A stretch of 64,000 bases of DNA, from assembly GCF_031195445.1 (NCBI RefSeq), contig NZ_CP133480.1:806001-870000 (forward strand), given 5' to 3'. The notes under the pieces are model-generated. The model searched no databases. It worked only from the letters and a program-made list of their open reading frames with translations, and had not been told where the DNA came from. The DNA is from Acuticoccus sp. MNP-M23 (lineage in GTDB: Bacteria; Pseudomonadota; Alphaproteobacteria; Rhizobiales; Amorphaceae). Made by a program: the position numbers and the translations under genes. This document shows, piece by piece, positions 8,195 through 16,224 of this stretch. How positions within the stretch are numbered: position 1 is the stretch's first letter; the number at the start of each line of letters is the position of its first letter.

Positions 8195-8674
8195 ATGATT
8201 GACCCGACCGCGACGCTCCAGGCGCGCGCAGCCACTGCGGAAAACTTCGCCCCCTTCGGCGCCATCGTTCCGGCGCCGGCCGTTGGCGACCGGATCCCGC
8301 TGCCGCTTTCATTCGATGGCGAACCCACAGACGGCGAGGCGCGCATGTCGCTGAACTCCGTCCTGCCGCCCGAGGCGGCGGTGCCCCTCACCATCGAGCG
8401 GCATCCGTTCAGCGTGCAGGTGTTCGTACCGCTGGGCGACGAGCCTCTTCTGGTGGTCGCCGCCCCGCCGGAGATCGAAACGCCCGGTGCGGGCGATTTC
8501 ACAGCCTTCGCCATCCCGCCGCGCCACGCCGTCATCTACCGTGTGGGCACCTGGCACCTTGGCATGGCCTCGCAGACGGCACCGACCACCGTTGCCGGCT
8601 TCATCCGCCGCATCGCGGACGGCAGCGACACCGAGATCCGCCAGCTGGAAGGAGCCTTTGCCATTGTCGTCTGA
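8195..8674 (+). CDS. Ureidoglycolate lyase (AllA)-like protein
   Basis: This 159-residue cupin-fold protein matches the AllA/ureidoglycolate lyase family: an N-terminal ENFAPFGAIV, the central ERHPFSVQVFVPLG (about residues 69-82) and PRHAVIYRVGTWHLG (about 109-123). AllA splits ureidoglycolate to glyoxylate and urea at the end of allantoin breakdown. It lies 10 bases after dctM and overlaps the next gene. The PuuE-like neighbour supports a ureide pathway; related proteins in sugar-acid loci mean the substrate is not certain. Confidence 0.75.
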   Translation: MIDPTATLQARAATAENFAPFGAIVPAPAVGDRIPLPLSFDGEPTDGEARMSLNSVLPPEAAVPLTIERHPFSVQVFVPLGDEPLLVVAAPPEIETPGAGDFTAFAIPPRHAVIYRVGTWHLGMASQTAPTTVAGFIRRIADGSDTEIRQLEGAFAIVV

Positions 8675-9602
8675 ACCAGCCCTCCCCCGCGACTTCGTCG
8701 GCTACGGCGCCAATCCGCCGGATCCCAGATGGCCGGGCGGCGCCCGCCTTGCGCTCAACATTGTCGTCAACGTGGAAGAAGGGTCCGAACCGTCGGTGCC
8801 GGACGGCGATGCGGTCTCCGAGACCGGGCTTGCCGAAGGCGGCGGTGCTGCCTTCGAGGGTCGCGATCTCGCCGCTGAATCCATGTTCGAGTATGGCAGC
8901 CGTGTCGGCTTCTGGCGCCTTCTGCGCATCCTCCGGGCCCATGATGCACCCGCCACCTTCTTCACCTGCTCGCAGGTGCTTGAGCGCAATGCGGAAATTG
9001 CCGCCGCCATCCGCGATGCCGTGGCCAGCGGTTCCGGCGATGTGTGTGGCCATGGCCAGCGCTGGGAACGCCACCAGACGCTGAGCCGCGAGGCCGAGGA
9101 GCAGGCGATTGCCACCGCGTTCGCCTCGCTGACCCGCCACACCGGAACCGAGCCGATGGGCTGGTACTGCCGCTATGCACCCACAGTCCACACCCGTGAC
9201 ATTGTGGTCGCCCACGGCGGCTTTGCCTACGACAGCGACGCCTACAACGACGAGCTGCCCTACTGGACCCACGTGCGGGACCGGGCTCACCTCGTCATTC
9301 CCTACAGCCTCGCCATCAACGATGCGAAATTCGCACGCGGCGCCATCGCCACGGCCGGCCAGTTTTTCGAGTATCTCAAGGACAGCTTCGACATGCTTTA
9401 CGCCGAGGGCGAAACCGCTCCGAGGATGATGTCCGTCGGTCTTCACTGCCGCGTGGCGGGGCATCCCGGCCGGGCGGTCGCGCTGACGCGCTTTCTGGAA
9501 CATGTGGCGGCGCACGAGGGTGTGTGGCTCTGCAAGCGCGGCGACATTGCGCGCCACTGGGCCCGCAATTTTCCGGCTCCTGCCAAAGGAGTGGCGGCAT
9601 GA
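8664..9602 (+). CDS. puuE: Polysaccharide-deacetylase-family allantoinase-like hydrolase (PuuE type)
   Basis: This 312-residue NodB-fold protein resembles the metal-independent PuuE allantoinases: RDFVGYGANPPDPRWPGGAR near the start, LNIVVNVEEGSEPSVPDGD (about residues 30-48), EYGSRVGFWRLLRIL (about 75-89), YDSDAYNDELPYW and MMSVGLHCRVAGHPGR. PuuE hydrolyses allantoin to allantoate. It starts at TTG 8664, inside the end of the AllA-like gene, with GGAAGGAG about ten bases upstream. Paired with the AllA-like gene and a TRAP carrier it suggests ureide use. No allantoate-degrading gene lies in this operon; the closest candidate is the M20 gene at 42.5 kb. Confidence 0.75.
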   Translation: MSSEPALPRDFVGYGANPPDPRWPGGARLALNIVVNVEEGSEPSVPDGDAVSETGLAEGGGAAFEGRDLAAESMFEYGSRVGFWRLLRILRAHDAPATFFTCSQVLERNAEIAAAIRDAVASGSGDVCGHGQRWERHQTLSREAEEQAIATAFASLTRHTGTEPMGWYCRYAPTVHTRDIVVAHGGFAYDSDAYNDELPYWTHVRDRAHLVIPYSLAINDAKFARGAIATAGQFFEYLKDSFDMLYAEGETAPRMMSVGLHCRVAGHPGRAVALTRFLEHVAAHEGVWLCKRGDIARHWARNFPAPAKGVAA

Positions 9603-10360
9603 GCCGGCTTGAAGGCAAGAAGGCCGTGGTGATCGGCAGCGGCACCGGGATCGGCCGCGCTGTGGTGCAGCTCTTCGCCAGGGAAGGCGCCGACATTCTG
9701 GCAGCCGACCATGGCAAGGACGACGAGCTTGCCTCGCTGCGGGCCGAGGTGGAGGCCATGGGCCAAACCTGCCTCACCGCCGCAGTGGACGTGCGCAACC
9801 CGGCCGAGATCGACGCTGCCATCGCCCGCGCCCACGAGGCGTTCGGCCGGATCGACGTTCTGGTGAACAATGCCGGCGTGTCCGCGCCGAAAAAGCCGTT
9901 CCAGGAGCATGACGCTGCGGTGTGGGACGCTGTCCTCAGCGTCAACCTCATGGGGGTGGCCCATGCCATGCGCGCCGTGGTGCCGATCATGCTGGCGCAG
10001 GGCTCCGGGTCGATCATCAACACCGCGTCGCAGCTGGCCCACAAGCCTGCGCCCGGCAACAGCATCTACTGCGCCTCCAAGGCTGGCGTTGTGGCACTGT
10101 CGGTTTCGGTGGCGCAGGAGGTTGCGGCGGATGGCGTGCGCGTCAACATCGTGTGCCCCGGCCCCATCGACACGCCCATGTGGCGCACCGGCGCGGCCGG
10201 CAACCCCGCCTGGGCCGAATGGAAGCTGAATTCGCTGCCCGCAAAGCGCCTCGGCACCCCCGAAGAGGCCGCCCACGCCTACGTCTACCTGGCGTCGGAC
10301 GAGAGCACCTACATGATCGGCCAGAGCGTTTCGCCCAATGGCGGCGACGTGATGTGGTAG
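9599..10360 (+). CDS. Short-chain dehydrogenase/reductase (last gene of TRAP operon)
   Basis: This 253-residue classical SDR has the nucleotide-binding motif GSGTGIG (about residues 13-19), VDVRNPAEIDAA, NNAGVS (about 89-94), the catalytic Tyr-X3-Lys in YCASKAG (about 156-162) and the C-terminal NGGDVMW. It probably oxidises a hydroxyl group with NAD(P). The ATGA overlap with the deacetylase gene places it in the same operon, so it probably acts on the imported compound or its breakdown product. The substrate is unknown. Confidence 0.8.
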   Translation: MSRLEGKKAVVIGSGTGIGRAVVQLFAREGADILAADHGKDDELASLRAEVEAMGQTCLTAAVDVRNPAEIDAAIARAHEAFGRIDVLVNNAGVSAPKKPFQEHDAAVWDAVLSVNLMGVAHAMRAVVPIMLAQGSGSIINTASQLAHKPAPGNSIYCASKAGVVALSVSVAQEVAADGVRVNIVCPGPIDTPMWRTGAAGNPAWAEWKLNSLPAKRLGTPEEAAHAYVYLASDESTYMIGQSVSPNGGDVMW

Positions 10361-10379
10361 CGCCGTCGCGCCGGGCGCC

Positions 10380-11156
10380 TTAGCGGCCCCCGGTGCTCCC
10401 CGCAACAAGAAAGCCGCCGCCCGAAACATCGAGCGTCGCGCCTGACACGAACGACGCCTCGTCCGACAGCAGGAACAGGATCGGCGCCGCAATCTCGGCC
10501 GCCTCCGCCGGGCGCTTCATCCCGATGGTCGCCACAATCTCAGCCATTACGGCCGGGTTTTCCCGCAGCGCTGTCGTCATGTCCGTCATCGTCACGCCCG
10601 GACGCAATGCGTTGACGCGGATGCCCTCGGCGGACACCTCCTTGGCAAAACCGACGGTGAATGCATCCACAGCCGCCTTGGACGTTGCGTAGGCGCTCGC
10701 CTCGCGCCGCCCGCCGATGGTCGCCGCCATCGACGATACATTGACGATGGCCCCGCCCTTCCCGCCATTGGCAGTCGACATCAGCCGCGCCGCCTCCCGG
10801 CAGCACAGCATGGTCCCGACAACGTTGACCCGCATCAGATGAGCTAGCGCGTCACCGTCAAAATTCTCGACGCGCCCGTGGACGCTGATCCCGGCTGAAT
10901 TGACGAGCGCAGTCGGCACGCCAAGCTCGGAAACAACGGCCTCGAACATTGCGCTTATGGCTTGTTCATCCGCAACATCAGCGCCGACGGCCATGGCACG
11001 GCCACCGCCATTCCGGATCTCCGAAACGATGCTGTCCGCCGCGGCGCGGTCGGCGCGGTAATTGACGGCGACCGCAAAACCCTGCCGCGCCGCGAGCCGG
11101 CAGGTGGCAGCGCCGATGCCCCGCGATCCACCTGTGACGAGAATTATCTTTTCCAA
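10380..11156 (-). CDS. Short-chain dehydrogenase/reductase, glucose-dehydrogenase/FabG-like
   Basis: This 258-residue SDR starts at TTG 11156 with GGAGGG upstream. Motifs are GGSRGIG (about residues 9-15), VGADVADEQAI, NSAGIS, SSMAATIGGRREASAYATSKAAVDAF (Ser and Tyr-X3-Lys catalytic residues) and the end SGATLDVSGGGFLVAG. It is convergent with the TRAP operon's last gene and separated from the next operon by about 550 bases carrying a repeat element. It is monocistronic; the role is unknown beyond an NAD(P)-dependent alcohol/ketone reaction. Confidence 0.8.
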   Translation of the reverse strand: MEKIILVTGGSRGIGAATCRLAARQGFAVAVNYRADRAAADSIVSEIRNGGGRAMAVGADVADEQAISAMFEAVVSELGVPTALVNSAGISVHGRVENFDGDALAHLMRVNVVGTMLCCREAARLMSTANGGKGGAIVNVSSMAATIGGRREASAYATSKAAVDAFTVGFAKEVSAEGIRVNALRPGVTMTDMTTALRENPAVMAEIVATIGMKRPAEAAEIAAPILFLLSDEASFVSGATLDVSGGGFLVAGSTGGR

Positions 11157-11232
11157 ATTAAGCCCTCCTCCGCGCCTCTTTCACCCAGAAGATGCCACAT
11201 CACGCGGCAACGCCAGAGGGTTTGGACGGCGC

Positions 11233-11450
11233 GCCGCGCCGGAGTCTCACTTGAAAGAGCGAGGGTGTTCCCCCTCGCGCTCCCCCCGTTCGCCACGTGG
11301 CAGGGGTTCAGGACAGATCAGCCGCTTCGCGTCTGCCTTGCCTGAACCCCTGATGCGAGCGTTTCGCGGGCAGCCGCGGGGTCAAGGCCCCGTCCTCGCC
11401 ATGCTCGCCGCCGGCTGCGCGTGGCTCCGGGCGAAGCCTTGACCCCGCCT
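11233..11450 (+). repeat. Structured intergenic repeat, copy 1
   Basis: This element of about 220 bp is homologous to the one at 36243-36459. It holds three nested-order hairpins: GAGCGAGGG (11257-11265) with 11272-11282; CAGGGGTTCAGG (11301-11312) with a perfect 12-base complement at 11341-11352; and a 13-base arm at 11376-11388 with a perfect complement at 11436-11448. Sequence between the arms, for example GTCCTCGCCATGCTCGC and TGCGCGTGGCTCCGGGCG, is almost identical to copy 2. It carries no gene. It resembles the intergenic palindromic repeats known from rhizobia, but I cannot name the family. Confidence 0.85.
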
Positions 11451-11469
11451 CTACCCTCATTCGGCTCCC

Positions 11470-11520
11470 ACCGCTTTTATATCGTATTTATATGTTGCTT
11501 CTGTAATATTTTTATGGGAG
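11470..11520 (+). promoter_or_regulatory. AT-rich promoter region of the aldose operon
   Basis: In an otherwise GC-rich stretch, 11474-11516 is very AT-rich (TTTTATATCGTATTTATATG, then TAATAT at 11504-11509). It lies about 200 bases before the dehydratase gene, to the right of the repeat. It probably holds the operon promoter; the imperfect symmetry around ATCGTAT could be the site of the operon's own FadR-type regulator. No clear gene is present between 11521 and the start at 11707. Confidence 0.35.
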
Positions 11521-11706
11521 CTTCCAGGCAACGAAGAACAAGAACGTCCGGGGGGACCCGTCAGGAGCGGCCGGATTTGCGCGTGGCATCGCTGCGCCCA
11601 CTGCCGCCTTCCCGTCATTCTTGTTTCTCGCGGCGCAACCTCGCGCTTCGGATCAATGCAATTTTTTCGTGCAGGCCAGCCTGCGCGCTTGCCGGGAGAA
11701 CAGAGC

Positions 11707-12879
11707 TTGCGGATCACCGGGATCGACGCGCTGGTGTGCAATGCGGTCATGCGCAACTGGATCTTCGTCCGGGTGAAGACCGACGTGCCGGGCCTTGTCG
11801 GCTACGGCGAGGCGACGCTGGAGTGGAAGACCCGCGGCGTCGTCGGCACCATCTCCGACCTTGAGCCGCTGCTCGTCGGCAAGGACCCGCGCGACATCGA
11901 GCATTTGATGCAGACGATGCTCAAGCACGGCTTCTGGCGGCTCGGCGTGGTTGGCATGTCCGCCGTCTCCGGCATCGAGCTTGCGCTTTGGGACATTCTG
12001 GGCAAATCGCTCGACCAGCCAGTCTGGCGGCTTCTGGGCGGCAAGTGCCGGGATTTCTTGCGCGTCTACACCCACCTTGGCATGGGCGAGATGGGCTCGG
12101 TCTACGAGACGCTGGAGGGCGAGCGGCTGGCGCAAAAGGGCCGCGAGGTGGTCGACGCCGGCTACGATGCCGTCAAGGTCGTGCCGATCCCCTACACCCA
12201 CTACACCGCCTCCAACCGGAACATCGACGCTGTCGGCCGGATGCTGACGGGCCTTCGCGGAACCGTCGGCCCCGACGTCGACATCATGGTCGATTTTCAT
12301 GGCCGCCCCGCGTCGCGCCATGCGGCGCTCGCCTATATCGAGGCGCTGGCGCCTGCCCGGCCGCTGTTCGTGGAAGAGCCGGTGCCGCCGGAGGATCTGG
12401 ACGGCACGGCCTTCCTCACCGCCCATTCGCCGGTGCCGATTGCAGCAGGCGAACGGTTTGTGGGGCGGCGCGAGTTCGCCCCTGCCGTCGCGCGCCACGC
12501 ATTCGACATTGCGCAGCCGGACATCTGCCACACCGGCGGCATTCTGGAGACCAAGAAGATCGCGGCGCTTTGCGAGACGGCGGGCATCGGCCTTGCGCCG
12601 CACAACCCGCTGGGGCCGATCGCGGGGGTGGCCGCGCTGCATTTCGGGATCTCCACGCCCAACTTCATCATCCAGGAAGAGATGGTTGGCGCCGTGCCCT
12701 GGTACGACGATGTCGTCGGCTGGCCCATCGCGCGCACGCCCGGCCGCTGGGATTGCCCCGAGAAGCCCGGTCTCGGTATCGAGGTGAACGAGGCCGAGAT
12801 CGCGAAGCACCCCTTCGAGCAGGAAGTGCTGCACACCGCCAACGCCGTCATGCCCGACGGCACAGTCGTGGATTGGTGA
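11707..12879 (+). CDS. Enolase-superfamily sugar-acid dehydratase (D-galactonate dehydratase-like)
   Basis: This 390-residue protein follows the galactonate dehydratase plan: VGYGEATLEWKTR in the cap, then Mg ligands D196 (in MVDFHGR, with H198 as candidate acid/base), E223 (FVEEPVPPE) and E249 (AAGERFVGR), and H299 in LAPHNPLGPIAG. The DFHGR motif is typical of DgoD. TTG 11707 begins at the family's usual start and has GGAG about ten bases upstream; an ATG at 11656 would add an atypical leader. It is first in an operon with a sugar dehydrogenase, sugar ABC transporter, GntR regulator and lactonase, so it should convert an aldonate to a 2-keto-3-deoxy acid. Confidence 0.85.
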   Translation: MRITGIDALVCNAVMRNWIFVRVKTDVPGLVGYGEATLEWKTRGVVGTISDLEPLLVGKDPRDIEHLMQTMLKHGFWRLGVVGMSAVSGIELALWDILGKSLDQPVWRLLGGKCRDFLRVYTHLGMGEMGSVYETLEGERLAQKGREVVDAGYDAVKVVPIPYTHYTASNRNIDAVGRMLTGLRGTVGPDVDIMVDFHGRPASRHAALAYIEALAPARPLFVEEPVPPEDLDGTAFLTAHSPVPIAAGERFVGRREFAPAVARHAFDIAQPDICHTGGILETKKIAALCETAGIGLAPHNPLGPIAGVAALHFGISTPNFIIQEEMVGAVPWYDDVVGWPIARTPGRWDCPEKPGLGIEVNEAEIAKHPFEQEVLHTANAVMPDGTVVDW

Positions 12880-12880
12880 G

Positions 12881-13639
12881 ATGATGGATCGCTTGAAAAA
12901 CAAGGTGGCGCTGGTCACAGGCGCCGGACAGGGGATCGGCGAGGCCATCGCGCGCGCGTTCGCCAGCGAAGGCGCGAAAGTGGTGGTCGCCGAACGCAAC
13001 GAGGCGACCGGCGCGAAGGTCGCCGAAGAGATCGGCGGGCTTTTCGTGCGCACCGACGTGACGGTGGCCGCCGACGTTGCGGGCGCCGTGCAGGCCGCAC
13101 AGACGCTTGGCACGGTGGACATTCTGGTCAACAACGCCGGCGCCAACGTCTTTTACCGGCCGCACGAGATGCCGCGCGCGGAGTGGGCGCGCTGCATGGC
13201 GCTCGACCTGGAAGCCTGCTGGGCGATGGCGGAGGCGGTGCTACCGGGGATGCGGGCGCAAAAGCGCGGCGCCATCGTCAACATTGCCAGCGTGCACGGG
13301 TTCAAGATCATCCCGCACACCTTCCCCTACCCCGTCGCCAAGCACGGGCTGATCGGGCTCACGCGGTCGCTCGGCGTCGAGTACGCACCCGAGGGGGTGC
13401 GGGTGAACGCCATCGCGCCCGGCTACATCGATACTGAGATTGCGCGCGACTACTGGGCGGAGTTCGACGACCCCGCCGCAGAGCGCGCACGGGCCGAGGC
13501 GATGCATCCCGCCCGGCGCATCGGATCACCCGAAGAAGTCGCAATGACCGCGGTGTTCCTCGCCTCCGACGAGGCGCCCTTCATCAACGCCGAGACCATC
13601 GTCATCGATGGCGGACGCTCGGCGCTTTACCACGACTGA
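12881..13639 (+). CDS. Short-chain dehydrogenase (probable aldose/sugar 1-dehydrogenase)
   Basis: This 252-residue SDR has GAGQGIG (about residues 14-20), NNAGAN, Ser in NIASVHG, a Tyr-X3-Lys (YPVAKHG, about 152-158) and the end INAETIVIDGGRSALYHD. Its operon (dehydratase before, sugar ABC transporter and SMP-30 lactonase after) fits a sugar 1-dehydrogenase that makes the lactone for SMP-30 to open. It starts one base after the dehydratase stop. The alternative is a 2-keto-3-deoxy acid dehydrogenase. Confidence 0.8.
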   Translation: MMDRLKNKVALVTGAGQGIGEAIARAFASEGAKVVVAERNEATGAKVAEEIGGLFVRTDVTVAADVAGAVQAAQTLGTVDILVNNAGANVFYRPHEMPRAEWARCMALDLEACWAMAEAVLPGMRAQKRGAIVNIASVHGFKIIPHTFPYPVAKHGLIGLTRSLGVEYAPEGVRVNAIAPGYIDTEIARDYWAEFDDPAAERARAEAMHPARRIGSPEEVAMTAVFLASDEAPFINAETIVIDGGRSALYHD

Positions 13640-13661
13640 CCCCAACGGGAGGAAAAACCAC

Positions 13662-14630
13662 ATGAAGAAACAACTTCTTGCCGGCATCGCACTCGCCGCC
13701 CTGACCACCGCCGCCTCGGCGCAGGACGACGTGAAGATCGGCTACATCAACAAGATGGGCGACCACCCCTGGTTCGTCGCCGAAGTGGACGGCGCCCGGA
13801 AGGCGGCCGAGGCCGGCGGCGCCGAATTCGTCAGCCAGGACGTGCAGTTCAACGCCGACCTCACCATCACCACGCTCGACACCATGATCGGCGACGGCGT
13901 GAAGGGCATCGCCATTGTCGTGCCCGACAAGGCGCTCGGCCCCGTGGTCGCCGCCCGCGCCAAGGAAGCCGGCGTGCCGCTGATTGCAGTGGACGACGAC
14001 ATCAACTTCGAGGACGGCACGCCGGTGCCTTACGTGGGCCTCAACGCCTACTCCATCGGCCGCAACGTGGGCGAGGAGCTGGCGCGGCTTTACAAGGAAG
14101 AGGGCTGGGCGGACGAAGAGGTGCGCGTTGCCTCCATCGAGGACCGCAAGGCGGACACCTGCATGCAGCGCAACAAGGGCGCCGAGGAAGCCTTCCTCGA
14201 GAACGTGCCGGACTTCGACCCCGAGAACGTCGTCCGCGTTCCCTACGACAACACCATGGTCAACTCCATCGACGTGATGACCACCACGCTGACCGCCAAC
14301 CCGCAGGCGACCAAGTGGGTGTTCTTCTCCTGCAACGACGACGGCGTTTTGGGTGCCGCGCGCGCCATGGAGAACTCCGGCTATGCGGCGGCGGACGGCA
14401 TGGGCGTCGGCATCGACGGCAGCCGCGCCTGCGATGCGTTCGGTTCGGGTCGCGATTCGGCGTTCCGCGGCACCATGTGGCTGAACTCGGCCAACCACGG
14501 CCGCCAGGCGGTGGAGCTGTTGCTGGCCTCGATCAAGGACGGCACCGAGCTTCCGGCGGCGACCTACTCGGACCCCGAGCTGATCAGCATGGACAACTTC
14601 GCCGACTACAAGGACCGCCTCTGCAACTGA
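13662..14630 (+). CDS. Sugar ABC transporter periplasmic binding protein (AraF-like)
   Basis: This 322-residue protein has a signal peptide (MKKQLLAGIALAALTTAASA, cleavage before QDD). It follows the L-arabinose-binding protein pattern: KIGYINKMGDHPWFVAEVDG, GDGVKGIAIVVPDKALG, VPLIAVDDDINF (about residues 104-115), NDDGVLGAARAMENSGY and MGVGIDGS. A pentose or related aldose is the likely ligand. It is followed by a strong hairpin before the ATPase gene. Confidence 0.85.
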   Translation: MKKQLLAGIALAALTTAASAQDDVKIGYINKMGDHPWFVAEVDGARKAAEAGGAEFVSQDVQFNADLTITTLDTMIGDGVKGIAIVVPDKALGPVVAARAKEAGVPLIAVDDDINFEDGTPVPYVGLNAYSIGRNVGEELARLYKEEGWADEEVRVASIEDRKADTCMQRNKGAEEAFLENVPDFDPENVVRVPYDNTMVNSIDVMTTTLTANPQATKWVFFSCNDDGVLGAARAMENSGYAAADGMGVGIDGSRACDAFGSGRDSAFRGTMWLNSANHGRQAVELLLASIKDGTELPAATYSDPELISMDNFADYKDRLCN

Positions 14631-14638
14631 GGCCGTCC

Positions 14639-14662
14639 GGGCGGGCCCGTCGCGGCCCGCCC
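14639..14662 (+). promoter_or_regulatory. Stem-loop between binding-protein and ATPase genes
   Basis: GGGCGGGCC (14639-14647) pairs perfectly with GGCCCGCCC (14654-14662) around a six-base loop, followed by CCTTTCCC. It begins nine bases after the binding-protein stop. It is a probable mRNA stabiliser or leaky terminator that raises binding protein over permease. Confidence 0.65.
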
Positions 14663-14694
14663 CCTTTCCCGACAATCACCGAAAGGCTTGACCC

Positions 14695-16224
14695 GTGAGC
14701 GGTGAAACCATTCTCAAGGTCGATGGCATCGGCAAGACTTTTGGCGCGGTGACTGCGCTGGAGGGACTGACGCTCGACTTTCGCGCCGGCGAAGTGCTGG
14801 CGCTGGTGGGCGAGAACGGCGCTGGCAAATCCACCCTGATGCGGCTGATCGAGGGTGTCTTCGGCCCCTCTTCCGGCACCATTGTGGTGGACGGCGCGGC
14901 GGTCTCGTTCTCCGGCCCCAGCGATGCGCACGGGCACGGCATCCGGGTGATCCACCAGGAGCCCGAAATTGTCCCGCACATGAGCGTGGCGGAAAACATC
15001 TATCTCGGCCACCTCCCCAAATTCGCCGGCGTCTTGCTCGACCGGCGCAAGCTCAACCGGATGACCGACGCGCTGCTCGCCGAATTCGGCATGGCAAGCG
15101 AACTCTCCGCCAGCCGCCACTGCGAGGGCCTTGGCCCGGCGCAGCGGCAGATGATCGAGATCATGCGCGCCGTCCACGCCGGCGGCCGCCTGATCGCGTT
15201 CGACGAGCCGACGTCTTCGCTGACGGACGACGAGGCGCGGCGCCTGTTCAAGATCATCGACCGGCTGCGCAGCGAGGGCGTCGCGGTCATCTACATCTCC
15301 CACCGCCTTGCCGAGGTGAAGGCGCTCGCCGATCGCGTCGCCGTCCTGCGCGACGGCCGGCTGGTGGACGTTGTGCCCGTCGACACCGTCACCGAGGAGA
15401 CAATCGGCGAGATGATGGTCGGCCGCGCGCTCAGCGACCTCTACCCGCCGCGCGATCCCTCCACCGGCGCCGTGGTGCTGAAGGTCGATGGCATGACCAC
15501 CGACCATGTCACGGACATCTCGTTTGACCTCAAGGCCGGCGAAGTGCTCGGCATCGGCGGCCTGATGGGCGCCGGACGGTCCGAGCTTGCCAAGGGCATC
15601 TTCGGCTTCCACCGCCGCAAGGCCGGCACCGTGACGCTCAACGGCAAGGCGCTCCCCTCGGGCGACACCGCCGCTGCCATTGCCGCCGGCATCGGCTTTG
15701 CGCCGGAAGACCGCAAGGAGGAGGCGCTTCTCCTGATGCAGTCCATCCTCGACAACGCGGTCCTGTGCATTCCGGACAAGGTGTCTTCCGCCGGCTTTTA
15801 CTCCCGCGGCAAGGCGCTCGGCGTCATCCGCGCCATTGCGGAGCGGCTGTCGGTCAAGGCGCCGTCGCTGGACACGCCCGTTTCCAGCCTGTCCGGCGGC
15901 AACCAGCAGAAGGTGGTGCTCACCCGCTGGCTCGCCGCCGAACCCTCCGTGCTCATTCTGGACGAACCCACCCGCGGCATCGACGTCGGCGCCAAGGGCG
16001 AGATCTACCAGACCATCCGCGCGCTCACCGACAACGGCCTCGGCGTCATCGTCATCTCCTCGGAAATGCCGGAGCTGATCGGCATGTCGGACCGCATCCT
16101 CGTGATGTCGGACGGCCGCATCCGGGCCGAATTCAGCGCGGACGACGTGTCCGAAACCGCCATCCTCAACGCCGCAATGCCCCATGGCGCACCGGCGCGA
16201 CCCCTCGCGGAAGAACTCGCATGA
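14695..16224 (+). CDS. Sugar ABC transporter ATPase with two ABC domains (AraG/XylG-like)
   Basis: This 509-residue tandem ABC ATPase of the CUT2 type starts at GTG. The first domain has Walker A GENGAGKST (about residues 38-46), a degenerate signature (GLGPAQRQMIEI) and Walker B AFDEPTSSLT. The second has the usual degenerate Walker A (GLMGAGRSEL), SGGNQQKVVLTRW and LILDEPTRGIDVGAKGE. It powers uptake through the adjacent permease. It overlaps the permease gene by four bases. Confidence 0.9.
   Translation: MSGETILKVDGIGKTFGAVTALEGLTLDFRAGEVLALVGENGAGKSTLMRLIEGVFGPSSGTIVVDGAAVSFSGPSDAHGHGIRVIHQEPEIVPHMSVAENIYLGHLPKFAGVLLDRRKLNRMTDALLAEFGMASELSASRHCEGLGPAQRQMIEIMRAVHAGGRLIAFDEPTSSLTDDEARRLFKIIDRLRSEGVAVIYISHRLAEVKALADRVAVLRDGRLVDVVPVDTVTEETIGEMMVGRALSDLYPPRDPSTGAVVLKVDGMTTDHVTDISFDLKAGEVLGIGGLMGAGRSELAKGIFGFHRRKAGTVTLNGKALPSGDTAAAIAAGIGFAPEDRKEEALLLMQSILDNAVLCIPDKVSSAGFYSRGKALGVIRAIAERLSVKAPSLDTPVSSLSGGNQQKVVLTRWLAAEPSVLILDEPTRGIDVGAKGEIYQTIRALTDNGLGVIVISSEMPELIGMSDRILVMSDGRIRAEFSADDVSETAILNAAMPHGAPARPLAEELA

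Noticed and set aside
14584-16185. A 533-codon leftward frame
   Set aside because: It is antisense to the two-domain sugar ATPase gene, which has intact Walker motifs; Asp/His/Val-rich composition is typical of antisense frames in GC-rich DNA.
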